A stretch of 42,761 nucleotides of DNA from Pseudomonadota bacterium (GTDB lineage: Bacteria; Pseudomonadota; Gammaproteobacteria; Burkholderiales; Rhodocyclaceae), in NCBI GenBank assembly GCA_963205435.1, contig CAUJIV010000024.1, positions 1-42,761 on the forward strand. The letters run 5' to 3'. Shown here one piece after another: positions 24,711-33,828 of the stretch. The notes under the pieces were generated by a model, which worked only from the letters and a program-made list of their open reading frames with translations, did not search any database and had not been told where the DNA came from. A program made the translations under genes and the position numbers. Each line of letters opens with the position of its first letter. Position 1 is the first letter of the stretch.

Positions 24711-24731
24711 GCGCCGCCGCGGCGCGCGGCC

Positions 24732-27434
24732 TCAGTGCGCCTCGTCCCAGTTGGCGCCGACGCCGACCTCGGCCACCAGCGGCACGGAGAGCCGCGCGAC
24801 GCCGGCCATCAGCTTCGGCAGCTCGCGCTCGACGGCGGCGACCTCCGCCTGCGGCACTTCCAGCACCAGCTCGTCGTGCACCTGCAGGATGAGCAGGGCG
24901 CGCAGGCCCTCGGCGTCGAGCCAGCCCTGCACGGCGATCATCGCCAGCTTGATGATGTCGGCGGCGGTGCCCTGCATCGGCGCGTTGATGGCGGCGCGCT
25001 CGGCGGCCTGGCGTCGCGCCGGCGCGGCGGCGCGGATCTCCGGCAGCGACAGGCGGCGGCCGAACACCGTCTCGACGTAGCCGAGGCTGCGCGCCTGCTC
25101 GCGCGTCGCCTCCATGTAGTTCGCCACGCCCGGATAGCGGGCGAAGTAGCGGTCGATCCAGCCCTGGGCGGCGGCGCGCTCGATGCCGAGCTGGCGCGCC
25201 AGGCCGAAGGCCGACATGCCGTAGATGAGGCCGAAGTTGATCACCTTGGCGTAGCGGCGCTGCTCGGCGCTGACCTCGCCGGGGGCAGCGCCGAACACCT
25301 CGGCGGCGGTGGCGCGGTGGATGTCCTCGCCGGCGGCGAAGGCTTCAAGCAGGCCGGCGTCGCCCGAGAGGTGGGCCATGATGCGCAGCTCGATCTGCGA
25401 GTAGTCGGCGGAGACGATGCGCGATCCGGCCGGCGCGACGAAGGCCTGGCGGATGCGCCGCCCTTCCTCGGTGCGGATGGGGATGTTCTGCAGATTGGGG
25501 TCCGAGCTGGCGAGCCGCCCGGTCACCGCCACCGCCTGGGAGAAGTTGGTGTGCACGCGGCCGCTGGCCGGGTTGATCATGCGCGGCAGCTTGTCGGCGT
25601 AGGTGCCCTTCAGCTTGGCCAGGCCGCGGTAGTCGAGGATCAGCTTCGGCAGCGGGTAGTCGAGGGCGAGCTGCTCGAGCACCTCCTCGTCGGTGGAGGG
25701 CGCGCCCGAGGGCGTCTTCTTCAGCACCGGCAGGCCGCCGCGCTCGAAGAGGATCTCCTGGATCTGCCTGGGCGAGTTGAGGTTGAAGGGCTGGCCGGCC
25801 AGCTCCTGCGCCTGCGCCTCGATCTCCAGCATGCGCTGGCCGAGCGAACTGCCCTGGCGCGCCAGCTGCGCGGCGTCGATCAGCACGCCGTTCCTCTCCA
25901 TGCGGAAGAGGATGCGCATCACCGGCAGCTCGATGTCGCGGCACAGCGCCTCGAGGCGCGGCGCCTCGGCCAGCCGCGGCTGCAGCGCCGCATGCAGGCG
26001 CAGAGCGATGTCGGCGTCCTCGGCGGCGTACTCGGCGGCGCGCGCGATGTCGACCTGCTCGAAGCCGATGCGCGCCGCGCCCTTGCCGGTCAGCTCGTCG
26101 TAGCCGATCGTCCTGATGCCGAGGTGGCGCGCGGCGAGCGAGTCGAGGTCGTGGCCCTTCTCCGCCTCGAGGACGTAGGACTCGAGCAGGGTGTCGTGGG
26201 CGACGCCGTCGAGGCGCAGGCCGTGGTTGGCCAGCACGTGCATGTCGTACTTCAGGTTCTGGCCGACCTTGGCGTGGCGCGGCGACTCGAGCCAGGGCTT
26301 GAGCCGCGCCAGCGCCTCGTCCAGCGGCAGCTGCTCTGGTGCCGCGGCATAGCGGTGGGCGAGCGGCAGGTAGGCCGCCTCGCCCGGCGCCACGGCGAAG
26401 GACAGGCCGACCAGCCGCGCCTGCATCGGGTCGAGGCTGGTGGTCTCGGTGTCGAAGCCGGCGAGCGGCGCGGCCTCGAGCTTCGCCAGCCAGGCCTCGA
26501 AGTCCTGCCAGTCGAGCAGGGTGACGTAGCCGGCGCGGTGGGCGCCGTCCGCCGGCGGGCCGGGCGGATCGTCGGCGCCGGCCGCCTGCAGCTCGCGCAG
26601 CCAGCTCCTGAACTCGAGCCGGCCGTAGAGCTCGGCCAGCTTCTCCCTGTCCGGCGGCCGCGCCGCCAGCTCCTCCAGCCGCAGCGGCAGCTCGAGGTCC
26701 TGCGCCACGGTGACGAGCTTCCTGCCGAGCGGCAGGAAGTCGAGATGGCGGCGCAGGTTCTCGCCGACCTTGCCGCCGATCTCGCCGGCGCGGGCCATGA
26801 TGGCGTCGAGCGAGCCGTATTCGGCCAGCCACTTCGCCGCCGTCTTCGGCCCGACCTTTTCAACGCCGGGCACGTTGTCGACGCTGTCGCCGACGAGGGC
26901 GAAGTAATCGACGATCTGGTCCGGGCCGACGCCGAACTTGGCGCGCACGCCGGCCTCGTCGAGCATCTCGTTGCTCATGGTGTTCACCAGACGCACCCGC
27001 TCGTTCACCAGCTGCGCCAGGTCCTTGTCGCCGGTGGACACGACGACGTTCCAGCCGCGCTCCGCGGCCTGCCGCGCCAGCGTGCCGATGACGTCGTCGG
27101 CCTCGACGCCCTCGACCGACAGCAGCGGCCAGCCGAGGGCGCGGATGCACTCGTGCAGGGGCGCGATCTGGGCGGCCAGGTCGTCGGGCATCGGCGGCCG
27201 GTTGGCCTTGTATTCGGGATACCAGTCGTCGCGGAAGGTCTTGCCCTTGGCGTCGAAGACGCAGGCGCGCAGCGTCTCGCCGTCCGCCTTGAAGTCGCTT
27301 TCCAGGCGGCGTAGCATGCCGAGGACGCCGTACACGGCGCCGGTCGGCTCGCCCGCCTTGTTGCGCAGGTCGGGCAGGGCGTGGAAGGCGCGGTAGAGGT
27401 AGGACGATCCGTCGACCAGCAGCAGTGTCGGCAT
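24732..27434 (-). CDS. polA: DNA polymerase I
   Basis: This 900-residue protein has all three domains of DNA polymerase I. The N-terminal 5' nuclease covers about residues 1-290 (LLLVDGSSYLYRAFHALP, STGDKDLAQLV). The 3'-5' exonuclease is about 300-490, with catalytic FDTETTS, a QNLKYDMHVL aspartate and YAAEDADIAL, so proofreading should be active. The polymerase domain follows with SADYSQIELRIMAHLSGD, RRYAKVINFGLIYGMSAFGL and the final HDELVLEVP. It fills gaps in repair and removes Okazaki primers. Its ATG overlaps, on the other strand, the first possible start of the LOG-like gene, so the two promoters must overlap coding sequence or lie very close. Confidence 0.97.
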   Translation of the reverse strand: MPTLLLVDGSSYLYRAFHALPDLRNKAGEPTGAVYGVLGMLRRLESDFKADGETLRACVFDAKGKTFRDDWYPEYKANRPPMPDDLAAQIAPLHECIRALGWPLLSVEGVEADDVIGTLARQAAERGWNVVVSTGDKDLAQLVNERVRLVNTMSNEMLDEAGVRAKFGVGPDQIVDYFALVGDSVDNVPGVEKVGPKTAAKWLAEYGSLDAIMARAGEIGGKVGENLRRHLDFLPLGRKLVTVAQDLELPLRLEELAARPPDREKLAELYGRLEFRSWLRELQAAGADDPPGPPADGAHRAGYVTLLDWQDFEAWLAKLEAAPLAGFDTETTSLDPMQARLVGLSFAVAPGEAAYLPLAHRYAAAPEQLPLDEALARLKPWLESPRHAKVGQNLKYDMHVLANHGLRLDGVAHDTLLESYVLEAEKGHDLDSLAARHLGIRTIGYDELTGKGAARIGFEQVDIARAAEYAAEDADIALRLHAALQPRLAEAPRLEALCRDIELPVMRILFRMERNGVLIDAAQLARQGSSLGQRMLEIEAQAQELAGQPFNLNSPRQIQEILFERGGLPVLKKTPSGAPSTDEEVLEQLALDYPLPKLILDYRGLAKLKGTYADKLPRMINPASGRVHTNFSQAVAVTGRLASSDPNLQNIPIRTEEGRRIRQAFVAPAGSRIVSADYSQIELRIMAHLSGDAGLLEAFAAGEDIHRATAAEVFGAAPGEVSAEQRRYAKVINFGLIYGMSAFGLARQLGIERAAAQGWIDRYFARYPGVANYMEATREQARSLGYVETVFGRRLSLPEIRAAAPARRQAAERAAINAPMQGTAADIIKLAMIAVQGWLDAEGLRALLILQVHDELVLEVPQAEVAAVERELPKLMAGVARLSVPLVAEVGVGANWDEAH

Positions 27435-27462
27435 GGCTCAGCGCCGCTTTGGATGGACAGCA

Positions 27463-28188
27463 ATGACCCGGGAAAAACTTCGCAATTCCGCCATGCCCCT
27501 GGGCGAGGCCGCCTCGCCCACGGCGCGCGAGTCGTGGCGGATGTTCGGCATTATGGCAGAGTTCGTCGAGGCGACCGAGCGCCTCTCCGCCATCCGCCCG
27601 GCGGTGTCGATCTTCGGCAGCGCGCGCATCGGCCCCGACCATCCCTACTACCGGCAGGCGGAGCGGGTGGCGCGGCTGCTCTCCGACTCCGGCTTCAGCG
27701 TCATCACCGGCGGCGGCCCCGGCGTCATGGAGGCCGGCAGCAAGGGCGCCTTCCACGGCAAGGGTCACAGCGTCGGCCTCAACATCAGCCTGCCGCAGGA
27801 GCAGCAGAGCAATCCCTACCAGGACATCTCCCTGACCTTCCGCCACTTCTTCGCGCGCAAGGTGATGTTCGTCAAGTTCGCCGCCGCCTACGTCGTGCTG
27901 CCGGGCGGCTTCGGCACCCTCGACGAGCTGACCGAGGCGCTGACCCTGATCCAGACCGGCAAGAGCCTGCGCATGCCGATCTTCCTCATGCAGTCGGACT
28001 ACTGGCAGGGCCTGATCGACTGGTTCCGCCAGCGCCTGGTCGGCGAGGGCATGATCGATGCCGAGGACCTCGATCTGATGCAGCTGGTCGACGAGCCCGA
28101 GCAGGTTGTCGAGGCGATCTTCAAGCATTACGAAGGACGCTGCTTCGAGCCGCTGCCGCACGAGCACGAGCTGCTGCTGAACCTCTGA
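27463..28188 (+). CDS. LOG family (TIGR00730-like) Rossmann-fold protein
   Basis: This 241-residue protein carries the lysine decarboxylase-like/LOG signatures GGGPGVMEAGSKGAF (about residue 83) and PGGFGTLDELTEALTL (about 146). Members with these motifs hydrolyse nucleoside 5'-monophosphates to base plus ribose phosphate, some releasing cytokinins; the old label lysine decarboxylase is wrong for most. The ATG at 27463 is preferred because GGATGGA lies just before it. A start at 27433 would overlap the divergent polA start. It is followed after 33 bases by the DUF2782 gene. Confidence 0.88.
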   Translation: MTREKLRNSAMPLGEAASPTARESWRMFGIMAEFVEATERLSAIRPAVSIFGSARIGPDHPYYRQAERVARLLSDSGFSVITGGGPGVMEAGSKGAFHGKGHSVGLNISLPQEQQSNPYQDISLTFRHFFARKVMFVKFAAAYVVLPGGFGTLDELTEALTLIQTGKSLRMPIFLMQSDYWQGLIDWFRQRLVGEGMIDAEDLDLMQLVDEPEQVVEAIFKHYEGRCFEPLPHEHELLLNL

Positions 28189-28194
28189 TACAAT
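28189..28194 (+). promoter_or_regulatory. Putative -10 box (TACAAT) of the DUF2782 gene
   Basis: TACAAT directly follows the stop of the LOG-like gene and lies 28 bases before the next ATG. The correctly spaced -35 hexamer is poor. Confidence 0.35.
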
Positions 28195-28221
28195 CCCGCG
28201 CGGATCCCCGAGGACATCGCC

Positions 28222-28554
28222 ATGCGCCGCCTGCTGCCGTCCCTGCTGTTCGCACTCGCCCTGCCCGCCCTGGCGCAGCAGCCGCCCGGCCTGCAGCCGG
28301 TGCCCGAACCGCCGCCCCCGCCGCCGGGCTACCAGCCCGATCCGGCGCTGGAGCCGCAGGTGACCATTCTCCGCCGCGGCGAGGACCAGGTCGAGGAATA
28401 CCGCATCAACGGCCGCCTCTACATGATCAAGGTGACGCCACCGCACGGCGTGTCCTATTACCTGATCGACGACAAGGGCGACGGGCGCATGACGCGCCAG
28501 GAGCCGCTCGACTCCGGCCTGCGCGTGCCGATGTGGGTGATCGGCACCTTCTGA
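28222..28554 (+). CDS. DUF2782 domain-containing periplasmic protein
   Basis: This 110-residue protein has a signal peptide (RRLLPSLLFALALPALAQ), a proline-rich linker (PVPEPPPPPPGYQPDP), and a compact domain with VTILRRGEDQVEEYRINGRL, YMIKVTPPHGVSYYLIDD and VPMWVIGTF at the end. This matches DUF2782, a small family found in beta- and gammaproteobacteria often close to polA, as here. Its function is not known to me. It is probably exported but not lipidated, since no lipobox cysteine is present. Confidence 0.8.
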   Translation: MRRLLPSLLFALALPALAQQPPGLQPVPEPPPPPPGYQPDPALEPQVTILRRGEDQVEEYRINGRLYMIKVTPPHGVSYYLIDDKGDGRMTRQEPLDSGLRVPMWVIGTF

Positions 28555-28599
28555 GCCGCGGCGCGTCCGGCGCCCGGGGCTAGCCGAAAAGGGGAGGCC

Positions 28600-29361
28600 A
28601 TGGCAGACCACGAGCCGTTTTCCGTTCCGCAGGCGCTCGAAAAGCGTGGCGGCGGCGCCTTCGATCCGGCCGGCCGCGCGGTCGAGGCCGGCCGCGGCAT
28701 CGAGTGGCTCAAGCAGGGCTGGCAGCTGTTCGCCCGCAACCCGGGCGCGTGGATCGCCATCGCCGTGATCCTCCTCGTCATCCTCGTCGCCCTCAACATG
28801 GTGCCGGTCGCCGGCGGCCTGGCGGCGCAGTTCCTCATGCCGGTGTTCGCCGGCGGCATCCTGCTCGGCTGCAAATCGCTCGCCGAGGGCGGCGCATTCG
28901 GCATCGACGCCCTGTTCGCCGGCTTCCGGCAGAACGCCAGCAACCTCGTCCTCGTCGGCGTCTTCTATCTGGTCGGCGTGCTGGTCGTCATGCTGGCCGT
29001 CTTCCTCATCGGCGGCGGCGCCGCCCTCACCGGCGGCCTGATGGGGCGCGGCCCCGGCATCGGCGTGGCGGTGGGCGGCTTCTTCCTCGCCATGCTGGTG
29101 ATGCTGGCGCTGATGGTGCCGCTGATGATGGCCGTCTGGTTCGCCCCGGCGCTGGTGGTGTTCCGCGGCATCGCGCCGCTGGCGGCGATGCAGGCGAGCT
29201 TCTCCGCCTGCCTGAAGAACCTCGTGCCCTTCCTCGTCTACGGCGTCATCCTCTTCGTGCTGTGCATGGTGGCGATGATCCCGTTCGGACTCGGCATGCT
29301 GGTGATGGTGCCGGTGATGATGGGCTCGGTCTATGCGTCGTATGTGGAGATCTTCGAATAA
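28600..29361 (+). CDS. BPSS1780 family membrane protein, copy 1
   Basis: This 253-residue membrane protein has a soluble N-terminal segment and then GRGIEWLKQGWQLFARNPGAWI, which is typical of the BPSS1780 family. Four or five hydrophobic segments follow, including IAIAVILLVILVALNMVPV and LVLVGVFYLVGVLVVML. The function of this family is unknown to me. A GGGGAGG site precedes the ATG. A second, diverged member follows directly (29399-30181), suggesting tandem duplication. Both sit ahead of the nadD-rng housekeeping run. Confidence 0.8.
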   Translation: MADHEPFSVPQALEKRGGGAFDPAGRAVEAGRGIEWLKQGWQLFARNPGAWIAIAVILLVILVALNMVPVAGGLAAQFLMPVFAGGILLGCKSLAEGGAFGIDALFAGFRQNASNLVLVGVFYLVGVLVVMLAVFLIGGGAALTGGLMGRGPGIGVAVGGFFLAMLVMLALMVPLMMAVWFAPALVVFRGIAPLAAMQASFSACLKNLVPFLVYGVILFVLCMVAMIPFGLGMLVMVPVMMGSVYASYVEIFE

Positions 29362-29398
29362 CCGCCGCGCCGCCGCCGGCCGCGGCTGCGCACGCTGA

Positions 29399-30181
29399 AT
29401 GCAGGCCCGCCAATTCCCCGCCGTTCGCGGCTGGAACTGGATCGTCGAGGGCTTTCGCCTGTTCCGCAGCAATCCTGCGCTGCTCTCCTTCCTCGTCTTC
29501 GGCTACTGGCTGACGCTGATCTTCCTCAACCTGGTGCCGGTCGTCGGCGCGGTGATCGCCTCGCTCTGCGTGCCGGCGCTCTCGGTCGGCGTCATGAACG
29601 GCTGCCGCGAGCTGGAGCGCGCCGGAGCGAACGGCTTCGCCCTGCTCTACTCGGGCTTCAGGAAGAACCGCAACGCGCTGCTCGTCCTCGGCGCCGCCTA
29701 TCTCGCCGGCTCGCTGCTGGTGCTGGCCGGCGGCTCCCTCTTCGACGGCGGCGCCCTGATGCAGGTGATGACCAGCGGCGAGCCGCCACCGGAGGACCTG
29801 ATGGAAAGCGGCGAACTGCTGCTCGGCCTGCGCGCCACGCTGCTCCTCATGGTGCCGCTGCTGATGGCGTTCTGGTTCGCGCCGCTGCTGGTGGCCTGGA
29901 ACGACGTGCCGGTGGTGAAGGCGCTGTTCTTCAGCTTCGTCGCCTGCCTGCGCAACTGGCGGCCCTTTCTCGTCTATGGCCTCGGCATCGCCTTCGTCAG
30001 CGCCGTCCTGCCCGGCATCGTGCTGGGCATCGCCGGCAGCCTGTCGCCCAGCCTGCTGCGCATGCTGGCCGTGGCCATCTCGCTGCCGCTGCTGTTCGTC
30101 TTCGTGCCCGTCCTCTTCGCCAGCTTCTACGTGAGCTACCGCGACGTCTTCGTCAGCGCCGCCACGCCGGCCGATGGCTGA
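29399..30181 (+). CDS. BPSS1780 family membrane protein, copy 2
   Basis: This 260-residue membrane protein has the same plan as its neighbour: WNWIVEGFRLFRSNPALLSF at the start, then NLVPVVGAVIASLCVPALSV, GFALLYSGFRKNRNALLVL, PLLMAFWFAPLLVAWNDVP and a final FVPVLFASFYVSYRDVF. It differs from copy 1 enough that the duplication must be old. No strong ribosome site is seen before the ATG. The last 8 bases overlap nadD, so it may be translationally coupled to that gene. Confidence 0.78.
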   Translation: MQARQFPAVRGWNWIVEGFRLFRSNPALLSFLVFGYWLTLIFLNLVPVVGAVIASLCVPALSVGVMNGCRELERAGANGFALLYSGFRKNRNALLVLGAAYLAGSLLVLAGGSLFDGGALMQVMTSGEPPPEDLMESGELLLGLRATLLLMVPLLMAFWFAPLLVAWNDVPVVKALFFSFVACLRNWRPFLVYGLGIAFVSAVLPGIVLGIAGSLSPSLLRMLAVAISLPLLFVFVPVLFASFYVSYRDVFVSAATPADG

Positions 30182-30833
30182 GCCGCTCGGCCTCCTCGGC
30201 GGCACCTTCGACCCGGTGCATTACGGCCACCTGCGCCTCGCCGAGGAGGCGCGCGAGGCCCTGCGCCTCGCCCAAGTGGCCTGGATTCCCGCCGGCCGGC
30301 CGCCGCACCGCGCGCCGCCGCGCGCCGCCGCCGCACATCGCCTCGAGATGGTGCGCCTGGCGGTGGCCGGCAACGACGACTTCCTCGTCGATGACGGCGA
30401 GATTCGCGCCGATGCTCCCAGCTACACGGTGGTCACGCTGGAGCGCCTGCGCGCGCAAATGCCGCGGCGGTCGCTGGTGCTGCTGCTCGGCGCCGACGCC
30501 TTCCTCGGCCTGCCGAGCTGGCATCGCTGGGAGCAGGTGCTGGAACTGGCCCACGTCGGCGTGGCGGCCCGGCCAGGCTTCGCGCTGGCGCCCGAAGCCT
30601 GGCCGGCCGCGCTGGCGCAGGCCTGCGGCGGTCGCCTCGGCCGCGATGCCGGCGTCCTGCGGGAGTCGCCGGCCGGGCGCATCGTCGGCTTCGACATGAC
30701 GCCGCTGCCGGTTTCCGCCTCGGGGCTGCGCGTCCGCCTGGCGGCGGGCGGCAGCACGCGCTACCTGCTGCCCGACGCCGTGCGCGAGTACATCGAACGA
30801 CACCACCTCTACCGGATGGCAGATGGACACTAG
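30174..30833 (+). CDS. nadD: Nicotinate-nucleotide adenylyltransferase
   Basis: This 219-residue enzyme adenylates nicotinate mononucleotide in NAD synthesis. The nucleotidyltransferase start LGLLGGTFDPVHYGHLRLA contains the (H/T)xGH motif. VAWIPAGRPPHR, LLLGADAFLGLPSWHRWEQV and the C-terminal PVSASGLRVRL correspond to the substrate loop and the ISxTxxR-like motif, here somewhat altered (SASGLR). It overlaps its upstream neighbour by 8 bases and rsfS by 11, in the conserved order nadD-rsfS-rlmH. Confidence 0.95.
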   Translation: MAEPLGLLGGTFDPVHYGHLRLAEEAREALRLAQVAWIPAGRPPHRAPPRAAAAHRLEMVRLAVAGNDDFLVDDGEIRADAPSYTVVTLERLRAQMPRRSLVLLLGADAFLGLPSWHRWEQVLELAHVGVAARPGFALAPEAWPAALAQACGGRLGRDAGVLRESPAGRIVGFDMTPLPVSASGLRVRLAAGGSTRYLLPDAVREYIERHHLYRMADGH

Positions 30834-31182
30834 GAGATTGCAGAAGATCGCCGTCGCTGCGCTCGAGGAGATCAAGGCGCGCGACATCGAAGTGATCAAC
30901 ACGACGCGGCTGACGCCCCTGTTCGACCGCATCATCATCGCCAGCGCCGACTCGGCGCGGCAAACGAAATCGCTGGCCCGCAACGTGCAGGACCGCGTGC
31001 TCGAGGCCGGCGGCAGCATCCTCGGCATGGAGGGCGAGGAGAGCGGCGAGTGGATCGTCGTCGATCTCGGCGACGTCGTCGTCCATGTCATGCAGCCGGC
31101 GGTGCGCAGCTACTACAATCTGGAGGAGCTGTGGACCGCCAGCCCGGCCGCGCGCAGGAAGGGCGCCGCGGGGGGGCGGTGA
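30823..31182 (+). CDS. rsfS: Ribosomal silencing factor RsfS
   Basis: This 119-residue protein of the Iojap/RsfS family binds ribosomal protein L14 and blocks subunit joining when nutrients are short. Diagnostic stretches are [58 protein letters not shown] and SYYNLEELW. It overlaps nadD by 11 bases, and its stop overlaps the rlmH GTG by four. A run of seven G bases at 31170-31176 lies just before the stop. Confidence 0.96.
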   Translation: MDTRRLQKIAVAALEEIKARDIEVINTTRLTPLFDRIIIASADSARQTKSLARNVQDRVLEAGGSILGMEGEESGEWIVVDLGDVVVHVMQPAVRSYYNLEELWTASPAARRKGAAGGR

Positions 31183-31649
31183 AGCTGCTGCTGGTCGCCG
31201 TCGGCTCCCGCCTGCCGGGCTGGGCCGAGCAGGGCTTCGCCGACTACGCCCGGCGCATGCCGCGCGAGCTGCCGCTCGAGCTGCGCGCGGTCAAGGCCGA
31301 GCCGCGCGACGGCGGCAAGCCGCGCGATGCCGTGCTGGCGGCCGAGGCCGGCCGCATCCGCGCCGCGTTGCCGGCCGGCGCCCGCCTGGTGGCGCTCGAC
31401 GAGCGCGGCGCGGACCTCGACACGCGCGCGCTGACCGGGAGGCTGCGCCGCTGGCAGGAGGCCGGCGAGACGGTGGCCCTCGTCATCGGCGGGCCGGACG
31501 GGCTCGACGCGCAGATCAAGGCGCAGGCGGCGGAGACCCTGCGCCTGTCGAGCCTGACCCTGCCGCACGCCCTGGCGCGCGTGCTGCTGGCCGAGGCGCT
31601 GTATCGCGCCGCCAGCCTGCTGAAGAACCATCCCTACCACCGCGAATAG
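31179..31649 (+). CDS. rlmH: 23S rRNA (pseudouridine1915-N3)-methyltransferase RlmH
   Basis: This 156-residue SPOUT methyltransferase modifies pseudouridine 1915 in helix 69 of 23S rRNA. It begins [20 protein letters not shown] and contains [16 protein letters not shown], the SAM-binding [15 protein letters not shown] and the knot region [20 protein letters not shown], ending KNHPYHRE. These are normal for the family. The GTG start at 31179 overlaps the rsfS stop. A longer frame beginning at 31050 lies inside rsfS and is not used. Confidence 0.96.
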   Translation: MKLLLVAVGSRLPGWAEQGFADYARRMPRELPLELRAVKAEPRDGGKPRDAVLAAEAGRIRAALPAGARLVALDERGADLDTRALTGRLRRWQEAGETVALVIGGPDGLDAQIKAQAAETLRLSSLTLPHALARVLLAEALYRAASLLKNHPYHRE

Positions 31650-31657
31650 GGGAAGCC

Positions 31658-32275
31658 ATGATCGCTCTCGAGCCGAGGATCTATCTCGCCTCGCGCAGCC
31701 CGCGCCGGCGCGAGCTGCTGGCGCAGATCGGCGTGCGCTTCGAGCCGCTGCTGTTTCGCGGCCCGCCGCGCGAGGATGCCGACGTCGATGAGGCGCCGCT
31801 GGCGGGCGAGACGGCGCAGGACTACGTCGTCCGTGTCGCCGTCGCCAAGGCCGCCGCCGGCGCCGGGCGCCTGCGCCAGCGCCGCCTGGTCGCCCATCCG
31901 GTGCTGGCGGCCGACACCATCGTCGAGATCGACGGCCGCATCATCGGCAAGCCGCAGAACGAGGCCGCCGCCGTGCTCACCCTGCAGCGCCTGTCGGGCC
32001 GCGTGCACCGCGTGCTGACCGCCGTCGCCGTCGCCGACGCCGAGCGCTGCGAGCACCGGCTGAGCGTCAACGAGGTGCGCTTCCGCCCGCTCGACCTCGA
32101 GGAGATCAGCCGCTACGTCGCCAGCGGCGAGCCGCTCGACAAGGCCGGCGCCTACGGCATCCAGGGCCGCGCCGCCATCTTCATCGAGTCGGTCAGCGGC
32201 TCGTGCAGCGGCATCGTCGGCCTGCCGCTGTGCGAGACGGCGCTGCTGCTGCGCCGCTTCGGCTACCCGGCCTGA
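31658..32275 (+). CDS. maf: Maf family nucleotide pyrophosphatase
   Basis: This 205-residue protein is a Maf-type nucleoside triphosphate pyrophosphatase that clears non-canonical or pyrimidine nucleotides. It has [19 protein letters not shown] at the start, [16 protein letters not shown] in the middle and [19 protein letters not shown] near the end. These fit the YhdE (dTTP/UTP) group, as does the position between rlmH and rng. An AGGGGAAG site precedes the ATG. Confidence 0.92.
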   Translation: MIALEPRIYLASRSPRRRELLAQIGVRFEPLLFRGPPREDADVDEAPLAGETAQDYVVRVAVAKAAAGAGRLRQRRLVAHPVLAADTIVEIDGRIIGKPQNEAAAVLTLQRLSGRVHRVLTAVAVADAERCEHRLSVNEVRFRPLDLEEISRYVASGEPLDKAGAYGIQGRAAIFIESVSGSCSGIVGLPLCETALLLRRFGYPA

Positions 32276-32306
32276 GCGCCGCCGCCGGCGCCGGCCGGCG
32301 GCCTGC

Positions 32307-32312
32307 TACACT
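32307..32312 (+). promoter_or_regulatory. Putative -10 box (TACACT) of rng
   Basis: TACACT lies eight bases before the rng ATG, which would give a leaderless or almost leaderless message. There is no clear -35 and no Shine-Dalgarno sequence before this ATG, so translation may otherwise depend on readthrough from maf. Confidence 0.3.
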
Positions 32313-32319
32313 CCTCGCC

Positions 32320-33783
<1,464 letters not shown>

Positions 33784-33791
33784 GCCGTGCG

Positions 33792-33813
33792 GCGCCCGCC
33801 GCGGTGCGGGCGC
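33792..33813 (+). repeat. GC-rich hairpin after rng
   Basis: GCGCCCGC and GCGGGCGC form a perfect 8-bp stem around CGCGGT. It could slow polymerase or protect the rng 3' end. There is no U tract, so it is not called a terminator. Confidence 0.45.
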
Positions 33814-33828
33814 GCGAGGGGGAGGGAC

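Noticed and set aside
24735-27314. An 859-codon open frame on the plus strand opposite polA
   Set aside because: It mirrors polA in a GC-rich sequence where the opposite strand lacks stop codons. Its product is a low-complexity mix of Gly, Arg, Leu and Val with no family resemblance.
27433-27462. The earlier ATG for the LOG-like protein
   Set aside because: It overlaps the divergent polA start codon, and the ATG at 27463 has a better ribosome site.
26860-29472. An 870-codon minus-strand open frame spanning the polA start and the LOG, DUF2782 and BPSS1780-like genes
   Set aside because: It crosses several well-supported genes and is rich in His, Asp and Arg runs typical of antisense shadows.
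31050-31178. Upstream extension of RlmH
   Set aside because: It lies within rsfS in another frame. The GTG at 31179 gives the normal family length.
33792-33813. Intrinsic terminator after rng
   Set aside because: The stem is strong but the following bases are GC-rich, with no run of T.
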